Assembly (NCBI RefSeq): GCF_035222375.1
Contig: NC_085887.1
Coordinates: forward strand, 409,501-473,500
DNA: 64,000 nt
From: Podospora pseudocomata
Taxonomy: Eukaryota; Ascomycota; Sordariomycetes; Sordariales; Podosporaceae
Direction: 5' to 3'
The translations under genes and the position numbers were made by a program. Positions 11,329 to 21,928 of this stretch are shown here, in pieces. Numbering within the stretch: the first letter of the stretch is position 1; each line of letters opens with the position of its first letter. Below the pieces are notes generated by a model. That model was not told the DNA's origin, did not search any database, and saw nothing but the letters and a program-made list of their open reading frames with translations.

Positions 11329-12997
11329 TGTGCCCAGGTATCTTTGTAAGGTAAACTGTAAAAAGGAGAAATCGCTGTCAGGATGCCACAGATGGCGGCC
11401 GTGGGTAATGGTAAAGCATGAGAATGGAAGCTGGTGTACCTTTGGGGTATAGCAGCAGCTGGGACGGTGATGCTTATGGTGAGCCTCAGCACCAAGAGGG
11501 GCAAAACCGGGAAACTGAGAAGGAATACGGAAGTCCAGGGAAGCCAACAGGTAAACAAAATGCGGGATGATCTTCCACTTGGAGACTCGGATAGGGGCGA
11601 GATTCGAGCATCGCCCCCTTTCGTCCCGGGAATGCTGTTCATGCGGTCCTTCGCTCTGTTGACGATTCAAAACGCCGAAAGGCGCCCACGTAACCAGCAA
11701 CAGCAGATGCGCAATGGCTCAAGCTGGGAAACCCTGTCTCCGGGTTGCCACAACCTCGCCAGACTTCTGGTTGCCACATGGTGCCGTCATTGTTCGAGCA
11801 GAGGACTGCAAGGGCTCGCAGGGAAGCATCGGACGACAGCAAGTGCTATGTCTGAAGATAGAGGGTTTGTTGGCCGGACTTTGATGACTGACGGAAGGAG
11901 AGAGAGATGCCAAAATTCCCGACGGAATGGGCCAAAAGGACGGGATATGGATCCGAGGTACCAGGTAGGTTGCAACTGGGGACCGACCCGACCTTTCCGT
12001 GCCTCTAGGAGGTCGCGATTTCATGGCAGAACCGGGGAGAGAGAAGGAAAGTTATCCGGTGTCGCAGAGGAAGCCGTATGCTTTTGGACATCTCATGGCG
12101 AAATATTGCTGGAAAGCGGGTACCACCAAGACGCGGTGACGGAGGGTGTTTCACAGTTGTTGGAGCTTCGGGAGCCGTTGCACCGAGGTGGGGTAGGCCC
12201 CACTGTTAGCAAACCTTATTTTCTGGCTGAAGCTTACCTGTGGATGGAATGGCCAACAGCAACTATCCGCAAGACAAAGTGATATTACATTGACCAGCAG
12301 AACCTCTTTGGATTGCCCTTTCTTAAGGTTTTAAATTGACTCCTGATATTTACTCATTCCACCCCAGTGCACCCTGCCTTCTCCAAGGCCAAAAGACCCT
12401 AACCCCCACATGTAATGCCCCCTTTTTGCCCCTTTTCGACGAGTCCAATTCTATCTAGTTGATGGTGAGGCTGGCAAACATGGTTCCTCTCGTGACCGGA
12501 CGCAGCAAGCCACTTTAAATATTGGTGTCGTGGAAGTAGCACAAGGGCTCACATGCATATCAGGTCCCAGCCCGAGGAGAAACATCGCAAAGTCGTACAG
12601 GTAGCATCCACATGTCGCCGGTTGACTCGGCAATACTCCCGAGTCCTTGACCAGTGATGGGCGGGCCGTTGTGCGGGAGATATGCGTCCCTCCTAGGGGA
12701 CGTCCAATAAGGCCCCAGGCCGCTCCTCCATTCTGTAATGATCTAGCCTCGGTAGTTATCTGAACTGGGATGTGCGAGTAGAATTGAGACTTGAATGAAT
12801 ATGTGGAATGTATGTTGTCGTAAATAAATGGGTGTGGGCGCCCAGGCTGCGAAGGTCCTTCTGCTCCCAGTGGTAGATTGGTATTCATAGTCTGTGAGAA
12901 GACCTCAACCCTCTCTATTTCCCTCGATCGAGACGGTGCATATCCGATACACTGCTTGTATCACGGGCATAATCAGAGGCTGTAGAGCATCAACACC
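11329..12997. other. Divergent promoter region
   Basis: A 1.7 kb gap between the minus-strand coiled-coil gene and the plus-strand P450 gene, so it should carry both promoters. An 849-nt open frame at 11434-12282 lacks protein-like composition and I do not call it a gene. Confidence 0.5.
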
Positions 12998-14527
12998 ATG
13001 CTTTCACCCACGCAACTTCTCCTCCTCCCTCCAACCCTCCTCCTCTGCCTGGTCATCCGCCGTATCCTCACAAACTTCTTCTTCCACCCCCTCTCCTCCT
13101 TCCCAGCACCATTCTACACCCGCCTAACCTCCCTCCCCCTTGCCGTCCTCTCCCTCCTCGGCCGTGAGCCCGAATTCCTCCACTACCTCACCAAGAAATA
13201 CCCCCCCTCCACCCGCGCCATCCTCATCACCCCCACCCTCCTCTTCTTCCCCCACGCCTCCTCCCTCAAACCCATCTACTGGTCCCCAACCCATAACCAC
13301 AAGGGCTCCCTCTACGGCACCGGCGCCCTCGGCCCAACCTCCCTCTTCTCCACCATACCCGCCGAAGACCACAAATCCCTCCGCAAATCCCTCGGCGGCG
13401 CTCACTGGAGCGTCTCCTACCTCAAAACCTTCCAGGAACCCCGCATCGACAACCTCGTCACCTTCTTCGTCAACCAACTCTCCCTCCTCCCACCCGACCA
13501 TGAGCCCTTCCAAATGGGGGAGAAGCTCGCCCAGTTCGCCGCCGATGTCATGACCCTCCTCGTGTTTGGCAAACCATGGGGCTTCATCGCCCACGACCGT
13601 GACGAGCGCCGGCTTTTATCCGCCTTTCGCGAGTCCCTCCCCATGTTTGCCTTCGCCGCGAGGTGCAACAGCTTCCGGGATCTGATTCTTTCATCCCCGT
13701 GGATAAGGGGCTTGATCATGCCCAAGGTGGATGACAAGACGGGAAGCGGGTATCTGGCCTCACAAGCCAAACTTGCCGTTGCCCAGCGGGAACAAGAACG
13801 AGAACAAGGGATCGGGGGGGAGGGGAAAATGAGGGATTACCTCGACTATACCCTTGACGCACGAGATGGGAACGGCAAGCCGTTGACCAGGGCGCAAAAG
13901 GAGGCCCACGCCACGCTTCTGATCCAGGCCGGGGCAGACACAACGGGTAGCGGGCTTGGGGCGGTGCTGAGATTGATGCTGGAGCACGGCGAGTGTATGA
14001 AAAAGGCAAGAAGGGAGATCGAGGTGGCAGATGAGAAGGGTTTGCTGTCTACGCCGGTGCTGTATGAGGAGACCAAACAGCATCTGCCGTATTTTGTTGC
14101 TTGCATCAAAGAGGGACTGAGAGTCAACCCTCCTGCTCCGAATCTGTTCGGCCGCATTATTCTCGAAAAGGGCGGCACCGTCATTGACGGGGTGCATGTT
14201 CCTCAAGGAGCAGAGGTGTGCAGCAATCCATACGTCGTGGGTCGTGATCCCGAGTTGTATGGCCCCGACGCCGAGGCTTTCGAGCCTGAGAGGTGGCTTA
14301 ATGGCAACGAGAAACGTCAAGCCGAGATGGAGGCGGCGAATTTCGTGTTCAGCATGGGACCAAGAGTTTGTCTGGGGAAGGAAATTGCCATGATGGAGAT
14401 GTACAAGGTTTTGCCCGAGATTGTGAGAAGGTTTGACTTTGAGGTTGTCTCGGCTGGCAAATATGTTGATCGAGGGGGCGTGGCGTGCAACAAAGACTTC
14501 ATGGTGAGAGTACGGCGTAGGGCTTAG
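12998..14527 (+). CDS. Cytochrome P450 monooxygenase
   Basis: A single uninterrupted frame of 509 aa. It begins with a hydrophobic anchor (LLLLPPTLLLCLVI), followed by a basic patch and a proline-rich hinge, as in ER-bound microsomal P450s. The I-helix oxygen-activation motif AGADTTGS lies near residue 313, the K-helix ExxR as KEGLR near 372, the PERF-like FEPERW before the end, and the heme loop FSMGPRVCLG at about 451-460 with its cysteine ligand near 458. Fungal P450s of this build oxidise secondary metabolites or detoxify plant compounds; the substrate cannot be told from sequence, and neighbours do not form a clear cluster. Having no introns is unusual for a fungal P450. The coding strand is strongly C-rich over the first 500 bases and G-rich towards the end. 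Confidence 0.95.
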   Translation: MLSPTQLLLLPPTLLLCLVIRRILTNFFFHPLSSFPAPFYTRLTSLPLAVLSLLGREPEFLHYLTKKYPPSTRAILITPTLLFFPHASSLKPIYWSPTHNHKGSLYGTGALGPTSLFSTIPAEDHKSLRKSLGGAHWSVSYLKTFQEPRIDNLVTFFVNQLSLLPPDHEPFQMGEKLAQFAADVMTLLVFGKPWGFIAHDRDERRLLSAFRESLPMFAFAARCNSFRDLILSSPWIRGLIMPKVDDKTGSGYLASQAKLAVAQREQEREQGIGGEGKMRDYLDYTLDARDGNGKPLTRAQKEAHATLLIQAGADTTGSGLGAVLRLMLEHGECMKKARREIEVADEKGLLSTPVLYEETKQHLPYFVACIKEGLRVNPPAPNLFGRIILEKGGTVIDGVHVPQGAEVCSNPYVVGRDPELYGPDAEAFEPERWLNGNEKRQAEMEAANFVFSMGPRVCLGKEIAMMEMYKVLPEIVRRFDFEVVSAGKYVDRGGVACNKDFMVRVRRRA

Positions 14528-14844
14528 GTTGGAAGTAAACTAAGGGAAGAGAGCTAGAGGTTGCTTGCGGGCATAACCATTACTAAGGTGACGTGGTTCT
14601 GCTGCTTTGGGATAATTCTATGTTCAGCTGGTAACAAATGTCACCATAACTCAAGCGCTATGAGGATATATATGTACAGAAAATATACGGTCTGGGCTGA
14701 GCATCTTCAGTCCCATTATATGGCAGTAACAAATACCAAGGTGAGGATGGCGAAAGACGAAGAAAACACAGGCAGAAAAAGACAAAGTGCTGCCCCCGGG
14801 GTGTAAGCGAGCGGCTGGTATCAAGGAGAGTGGGAAACGATGGC
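14528..14844. other. Convergent 3' flanks
   Basis: A short gap between the ends of two convergent genes. No feature was recognised beyond untranslated sequence. Confidence 0.4.
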
Positions 14845-15890
14845 TTAAAAACGAGCCATGGTCCCCTTCTGTGTCTTCGCCACCATCCTTCTGTGAGACT
14901 CCCGGAAGTTGTACCGCGCATAAGTGCCCATGCCATAGGCAGCCACACCAATGACCAGCCAAATGCTCGTGATGATAAGACCGATGGGGAAAATCAGCAG
15001 CTGCACACCGGGAAGGACAAAAGCGGTGGTGCCGTTCTTGAGACGAGCAACTTCTTCCTCCACAGCAAGTTCGGCTAGGCGGAAGGTACTCATGACGACC
15101 TCTTGCGAAAAGACACCAGAAACGAAGGCGGCCTCGTTCACTGACACGTTGGTGGCCACCGTCTGGCCGTCTGCGTTGACGGCGGACAACGTGACGATGG
15201 GCATGACTAGAGCTTGCAGTTGGGCCCTTTTGGCAGAGTCAGCATCGGGCACATCGCAAAGGTGACAAGAGCTTTGGTGCTTGCTTACATGGGAATCTCC
15301 TCCCCTCCCATTGCATCATTGTTGATCCGACCAACAAACAGGAACGACCGGAGTAGCCGCAGCCTCCCTTCCTCGGCTGGTTCTGGGCCTTGTCGAGCAG
15401 CGCCTCCCTCCTTCTCGGCGACCGACGCGCCGTTGTAACTCAGTGCAACGTTGATCTGCTCCTGCGGAATGCCCTGAAAGTCACCTGTTGGTGGGCTAAT
15501 TTGGAAAAGCCTCAGGTCGGCTTCGAAGGTGCCTGTGACGTTGTTGAGGACGGGGAGGTTGTAACAGATGCAGGCGCCTGATGGGTTCGAGGCCACGTTG
15601 AGAGTTTCGAGCGAGTCTCTGCAAGCTTGGTTGACTTCCTCATTCCACCTCTCCATGTCGACGGTCCCGTCAGGATTCACGGGTGTGTTGCTGCCAATGC
15701 CCGTTGACAGTCCCGGTGCTTGCCTGATCTCCATGTATCCTCTTGACAAGATGTTTGCCTTTGCGATTTCTTGTAACCTCCTCTCGACGGATGGACTCCC
15801 CCTCATCATGCCCTCGGCCACCATGTCGCCAATTCCAGCCTGGGCCCCCATCGCCAGGAGCGAAGCCACCAATGTCCTTTGCCAAATCAT
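14845..15890 (-). CDS. Secreted/membrane protein with C-terminal transmembrane segment, unknown function
   Basis: Two exons (15890-15289 and 15226-14845), 327 aa. The 62-nt intron has GTAAGC and a CTGAC branch site close to its AG. The N-terminus is a classic signal peptide (MIWQRTLVASLLAMGAQAG). The lumenal or outer part has three closely placed cysteines (QACRDS; ACICYN) and N-glycosylation sequons (NVTG, NVSV, NGTT). A strong hydrophobic stretch (LIFPIGLIITSIWLVIGVAAY) near residue 285 is followed by a short basic tail, giving type I topology. I do not recognise the family. It converges on the P450 gene and probably has no functional link to it. Confidence 0.8.
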
Positions 15891-18141
15891 TGTCGGTTTG
15901 TGTGTTGGTCGTCCCAGTATTATTATTGCTTCGTGCGTGTGTTTGTCCGGCGTCGAGTCGGATCGGGGTATTCGTCGATAGAATTGTAAATTAGTGTTAA
16001 AGAGAGTGGGTGAACAGAAAGCGGGACCTGCCCAGTCAAGGCAAGGAAGTCACAGTGGATAGTTCCTAACCAAGTCCAAAGATCATCACCAAAAGAGAGT
16101 GTAGGTGAGGAAACAGAAGGGAAAAGGAGAAGAAGCGAAAAGCTGCCAGAGGCTAGGCAGGGGCGAGACCAAGGGATTAAACGACGGGTAGCAGGGGAGC
16201 AGAAACGACAGAAGGCCCAAGTGGGTATCAAAATGCGACGTAGATCAAGATCCGCCAGGATCTTCCAGAATGACCTGAGCTGTGGGCTGTTGAGCTAAGG
16301 GAATGACTATAAAAGCAAAACCAAAAGAACGACAGAGATACGGAGTACAGACAAAAGCTAGAAACTGGAAAGAGGCATGGCAAGCCGGGTGCTTGCAGAT
16401 TATCAGGGGCAGGGAGGTGTGTACAGCCTGGTAGGAAGAGGCATATCGAGTTGCTGGCACTGCTGGCACATGGTGCCATGTTGAGGCTCTCTTGGGAAAG
16501 GGGTGGGCGCGACGCCTGTGCGATTCGTGTCGGATCGACGTGGATGGAACCATGTCTGTCGGAGGTGGTCGAGGAGGTCTGCGAATTCGAGACGCCAGGC
16601 CCAGGGTGTGCGGCACCGCCTGTTCCACATCGCCCCGCCATCGGGCCACGCACGGGCCCCGACCAGGTCTGGGGTAGGGCAAGCGACAAGTAGCTGTGCC
16701 ATATCAAGTCGACATTGGACGGCCACCGGGTGTGCGATGAATATTAAAACGACCGAGTTCCAGTCTTTGTCGACCTGTTGATGGTTGTCAGTCGCACGAG
16801 TGGAAGAGGTCGGTTTGTTGAACTCGAGGACCAGCTTCCAGGTTGAAATTGTAGCGTTTCCCTCAAGGGGACTTCCCCACCAACCGTCAGCTTTGGCCCG
16901 ACGTTTTCTGCGACATGAGACAGCCAGGGGCACTAGCCACAGCCAGGGTCTGGTCCCCCCGCAACCGATTGGTCCACAATCTTCAAGCCACAGCGTTCAC
17001 GAGATCATGAAACAGACAATGTGTTTGTTTGTCTTTGACACTTGGAAACTCGACGGCGGGTTGCGTTTTCTCTTGTTGCTAATTGTTTAACCTTGGAGTT
17101 TGGTGATTGGTGGGCAGACAGGCGTTTTTACGCGCCAAATCCCGCCAGGTGAGACATTCCAACCAATGGGCAAGCTTTGCGTTCTGCACCTTTCCGCCAC
17201 CAGCCGCGGTCGCATTCTCTTGACCGACAGTGCCGCCGGGCGCTAAAGCAGCCTTTTGGTTGACCAACGTTTACATATATACTTGTATCAAAAACTTAAC
17301 GGCCACTAGATTTGAACATGGTTCAATTTTTAAAATTTAATCAGGTTTATTATATTATGAACCCAAGTCCTCTCTTTTTATCGTCAACGTCTTGAAGGGG
17401 TTCAACTCGACTGATGAGCGTCTCAAAGTCTTGAAACTCTCTCTCAACCGTCAAGTGTGTGGGCAGATATAAAATTTCATGGGTATTTATTTAGGTATGT
17501 GGACACTGAGGTAGGTAGGTAGACTCGCCTCATAGCGAAGTGCCAGTGGGAGCATGGCACAAAACCTGGCGCTCAGACTTTGGATCTGTGAATTTCAACA
17601 AAAGACAACAGAACTCTCACAGAACTACCTTGAGGTATTCACAGAAGCAAGTGAAAATGACTTTTGCGACCCCACATGGGTCGCAGTAGCCGACTGGTTG
17701 GTGCTAAAACGAACGAAGAATGCCATTGGGAATAAAACCTACCTTGACGGATAGTCAGTAGACTTTTAAACAAATTTGAGATGCCCTCAAATTCAAATTG
17801 TCGACTTAAATGGTTCCAAGATGGTCGAGAGGCGTGGATATTACACTTGATGACATTTTCGCGGTCACAATTTCCACAGCAAGGCTATTGACTCGGATTT
17901 GACTGCAGCTGCTACTCAGCAGCAAAGAAACTTTTAACCGGGGTGCACAGTTGCCAATCACCGGATACCTTATGCTCTTCAAAGAGACCACCTCCACGAC
18001 AAAATGTTCCATAACCAGGCGGGTAGCTGTTTTGGTTTCCCGATCAACACCCACCTCCCACCCACCCCACAAAATGATTGGCACACGAAAGTAAGGTAGG
18101 TAAACCATATCATATTATTGATTATAACTCGAAGGATAATG

Positions 18142-18204
18142 ATTAGGCCGTTAAAGATAGTTAATGGGCCTTTCAAAGTGTTTAAAAGGCCTATTGGTTT
18201 ACTT
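18142..18204 (-). repeat. Degenerate 21-bp repeat units, reverse orientation
   Basis: Three consecutive 21-bp blocks. The first, 18142-18162, matches the reverse complement of a unit in the 28700-28826 array at about 18 of 21 positions by eye; the next two are more diverged. This is the same repeat family at a second place, on the opposite strand. Confidence 0.55.
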
Positions 18205-19373
18205 GTGAGGCGTGATTTACAATATAAGTTAACCTCTTTTTGCTGTGCCAACTATTTTATAAGGAGGGTGTCCCCTTGGGCCCTTGACTACCTTACCTTA
18301 CTTGCTTCTGTTATCTAAGCAACCTGGTCAATCAATGAGGCCCAAAGGAACTCAACACCACAATCGGCCATGCCAGGGGGTAATCCGCCTAAATGCTGAA
18401 AGGTCACTTCGTACATGTACCTTCATCAAAGGGTTTGATCCCGCAAATTATCAAAAAAATCCCCGGTGGTCTGCGGAGAGAGAATGCCCTTGTTGATTCA
18501 TCCAGATTGGACACCAATCTAGAGGCTGTCATCAACATGCCCACATCCCGTTACTGACCCTCCGCATGCAAGCCATTGTGATACAAGACTCTTGTCGAAC
18601 CTCCGGGATTATCCTCGGCAATCGAACATGTAATAAGATTTGTATGTCTGGTCGGGAGCCGCTGGCCTCAATGGTAGATATTCATGTTCAGTTGGAGCAG
18701 CAACCTCAGTACCTAGGAACCTGCCTAGCATTTCATTATGGGTGGCTGACTTGATAAGTAGGGGGTTCTTGTTGAAGATCACTCACATCTGTTTTGAAAT
18801 TGCTTGCATTCTTGTTGGAAAATTGACAGCCTAGGGAATTGTACCTGGCAGTTAGAGACGCAGTAATATAAGAGGGCGACCAAGAATGGAAGCACCCTGT
18901 CACTCCGTAGCTTTGCCCGGCAAATCGGTCATATTCATTGAGGTGCCCATTAGGTAGGTATTGACTTCCTGCAGATCAGCAGGTATGTCTGAGCCCAGCA
19001 TACAACCTTCCCCAAGATGCAACATCACCGGGAAGCAACGCAATGACCGAATCTGGTCTTGATGAACAATCTAAGAGACGAGGTCTAGTTTTGGACTGCC
19101 GATGGGCTGCCGAGATCTCGTCGTCTGCTTACGTCGTCGCCGCTGAAAACAGAGCTGGGGACAGCTCATGATGGGGTACCTCGGTTAAATCAATATCATA
19201 TAAAAGTGCGTAACTATTGGATTCCCGGGCCTCTCCGTTTAAGTCGGCGGCAAAACCACGAACGTGCTTAACGCTACGGACTGCCCGGTAACGTGGTAGC
19301 GGGGGAAGGGAAGTGCAAGGCAATATGATCAGCGCGGGGAAGAGTCTGGGGTAAGTACATGTAGGACAGTCTG

Positions 19374-19383
19374 TATATATAAG
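19374..19383 (+). promoter_or_regulatory. TATA box of the esterase gene
   Basis: The sequence TATATATAAG lies about 90 bases upstream of the start codon at 19467, a usual place for a fungal core promoter. GCGGGG-type words near 19298 and 19334 would fit binding sites of the carbon-catabolite repressor CreA/CRE1, which is common in front of plant-polymer-degrading genes; that part is inference. Confidence 0.5.
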
Positions 19384-19466
19384 GTGTATATGCTTCCTCC
19401 CTTTTCCACCAGCCAGAGCATCAACAACAAGGCACTAAGCCACTTCTGCCAGAAACGATCGCCATC

Positions 19467-20619
19467 ATGAAGCTTTTCAGCCAGATGACGGCTGCTCTCA
19501 CAGCCGGCTTCGCCCTGTTTGGGGCGGACAGCGTCATGGCCCAGAGTCTCACACGCGTCAACAACTTCGGGTCCAATCCTTCAAATGCGAAGATGTTCAT
19601 TTATGTCCCCAGGAACCTCGCGGCGAAGCCTCCTATCATTGTGGCTATTCACTACTGCACTGGTACTGCTCAGGCTTACTTCAGTGGCAGCCCATACAGA
19701 CAGCTCGCTGATCAGAAGGGCTTTATTGTCATTTACCCTGAATCACCCTATTCGGGGACTTGCTGGGATGGTAGGTTTTTTTTCGATTGAGCTGTTGACG
19801 AAAGTGAAAAAAAAAGATGAAAAAAAGAAAAAGAAAAAGAAAAAAGGAAAAAAAAGGGGAAAGATAACCAAGAGAAAAGAACTAAAGAGAAAGAAAAGAA
19901 AAACTCGGATCGTCCAGAACTCAAAATTGTGACCTCAAATGGACGCATTTTACTAACAAGAGCATAGTTTCTTCACGCGCCACCCTTACCCATGACGGCG
20001 GTGGTAACAGCAACGCCATCGCCAACATGGTCAAGTACACGCTTCAGCAGTACAACGGCGACCCCACCAAGGTGTTTGTGACCGGCACCTCTTCCGGTGG
20101 TATGATGACGGTCAGTTACCTATTACCTGAGTTGGCTTGTGTTTGTCTAATCATGGGCCAAAACAGAACGTCATGGCTGCTACCTACCCCGACCTTTTTG
20201 CTGCAGGCATCGTCTACTCCGGCACCGCCGCTGGCTGCTTCTATTCCCAGTCTGGTGGCACCAACGCCTGGAACAGCTCCTGTGCTCAAGGCCAAGTTCG
20301 TTCGACACCGCAGGTTTGGGCAAAGATGGTCTTTGATGCCTACCCAGGATATGAAGGACCCCGACCCAAGATGCAGATCTACCACGGCTCTGCCGACACA
20401 ACTCTCCACGCGAACAACTACAACGAGACGATTAAGCAATGGGCAGGTGTATTCGGCCTGGATCCTGCGAAGCCAGATGTCACCCAGGCGAACACCCCCC
20501 AGAGCCGGTACACCACGTATTCGTGGGACAACGGAAAATTGATTGGTGTGTACGCCCAAGGCGTCGGGCACAGTGTAAATATGAGGGGAGCAGATGACAT
20601 GAAGTTCTTTGGTCTTTGA
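19467..20619 (+). CDS. Secreted CE1-type esterase (acetylxylan/feruloyl esterase)
   Basis: Three exons (19467-19770, 19968-20110, 20167-20619), 299 aa. The signal peptide is MKLFSQMTAALTAGFALFGA. The catalytic serine is in GTSSGGMMT, the aspartate in HGSADTTLHANNYNET and the histidine in GVGHSVN near the end. The order and spacing fit carbohydrate esterase family 1, secreted enzymes that remove acetyl or feruloyl groups from xylan. There is no cellulose-binding module; the protein ends soon after the catalytic histidine. Intron 1 is 197 nt, three times the local norm, because of a long A/G-rich tract. The junction CWD|VSSRATLTHDGGG restores the conserved reading exactly. Confidence 0.93.
19804..19915 (+). 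repeat. Purine (A/G) tract inside esterase intron 1
   Basis: A run made almost only of A and G (AAAGAAAAAG-like words) fills the middle of the 197-nt intron. It looks like slippage expansion of simple sequence, since the rest of the intron has normal length and signals. Confidence 0.8.
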
Positions 20620-21928
20620 AGGGAGATGGGTTCGGGGTGGTGTTGAGCCCTCGAAAGTCGGAAAAGGGGGGAGGGAGGCATGGTCGCGACATTTGGGGGT
20701 TAGGGTTATATTCGGACCTGCGCTCGCGCATCGACCATATCACCTGGGCATGTTTAAGGTAGTTAGCAAAGCGAGAACATCCAATGCCAGTAATCCTCAG
20801 AAAAGACCAAAAGGCTCTTCTCGTCCGAAGAGATGACCATTACTTACCCGTGCGTGCCGGTGGGACACGGACACAAGTTCCAGACCTGGAGACAGAGCAG
20901 GGACAAAATGGAAACCAGCGACGAAGCTGAAGACCGGATCCTGGGCCAGGCTGGAGCGAGCATCAGGACTGTGCACTGGGCCAGGACAACTTCCGGGTTG
21001 ACCGACCACGGGGCGGGGGTTCCATTGAGATTTGAGATGGGAGCAGTGCCGGGGGCTGCGGGGCCGGGAGTGGGGAGTCGGACGGTGGCAGTAAGGTACC
21101 TAGCGGCGCAGTGGGGCAGAGTGGTACCCGAACTAGCTGGAGCAGCCCCGCGCAGGTGCAGTGCCTGGCGGCGGGGAGCAAACCCCACCTACCTGAGCCC
21201 AGAGCAACCTCACCTTGACGGGAGTGGTATTCCAGTGCATTTCTTCGTTCCTTAGGGGTTGTGATTAAACAACCTGACTCTCATTACAACACCTTCCCGC
21301 AATTAACCAGCCGAGCCTCCATGTCTCCTGTCAATTGTTTGATGGTACCGTAATCATGCTGCCTGAAGATTGGCCCCCAACTACAATCGCAACCTCTCCC
21401 TCAAACTGCCGAGATTTATGCTCGAATTTGTTTGCGCCAATTCCAGTTATGACATCTGGTTGAGGTCTGCAGCTTCGCCCCCGGACCTGGAGGGTGTTAT
21501 CCCAAGTTTCACATTCTCTGCTGACTGTGCCATTATCAATTACAAGATTTTTGCAGTCTGTTAGGTGTTTGATTGGGCCGACTGGGTCGATCGCTGCCTC
21601 GCAAGATGCAGTTATATGTCGACACTGCCATGGTGAGCCTGGTCGCTTTTGGTCGCCCGTGTGGCTCCCGAGGTTGAGACCAATAGGCCGGCAAACAAGC
21701 ACAATTTGCGGGGAGGTGAGAGGTCAGGTATGGGGAGTCTCGGTGAGGGGAGTTATTGTTAATAAGGGGTTGGTTGTCCGTCGATGATGTTGGTTCCAAT
21801 TTTGGATCATCCACCTCAGGTGTCGCTCGATGGGACCACGACAAGCAAAACACACACACTTGGCACCTATTTATATTGCAGATCCAGGATACGCACATCC
21901 AAGCCTTTATGAATCGGGGTGACCGGCC
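20620..21928. other. Intergenic stretch
   Basis: 1.3 kb with no gene I can support. A plus-strand open frame at 20833-21255 is GC-rich but not protein-like. Confidence 0.4.

Larger units (their letters stand above)
15891..19466. other. Gene-poor, partly AT-rich 3.5 kb stretch
   Basis: I find no convincing gene. AT-rich patches lie at about 17270-17370 and 18100-18260, and TAGGTAGGTA-like motifs near 17508-17521, 18092-18102 and 18950-18961. Three degenerate 21-bp units related to the 28.7 kb minisatellite sit at 18142-18204. The last part is the promoter of the esterase gene. Confidence 0.5.

Noticed and set aside
11434-12282. 282-codon open frame on the plus strand in the promoter region
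   Set aside because: Composition is not protein-like, no family is recognisable, and it overlaps the 5' flank of the coiled-coil gene.
13124-13594. 156-codon antisense frame, Glu/Gly-rich, opposite the P450 gene
   Set aside because: Made by the C-rich codon choice of the P450 strand; it has no domain.
12998-16000. Secondary-metabolite gene cluster around the P450
   Set aside because: No polyketide synthase, peptide synthetase, terpene cyclase or prenyltransferase next to it; the neighbours are a coiled-coil gene and an unknown membrane protein.
20833-21255. 140-codon GC-rich frame
   Set aside because: No domain, low-complexity Gly/Ala content and no splice or promoter support.
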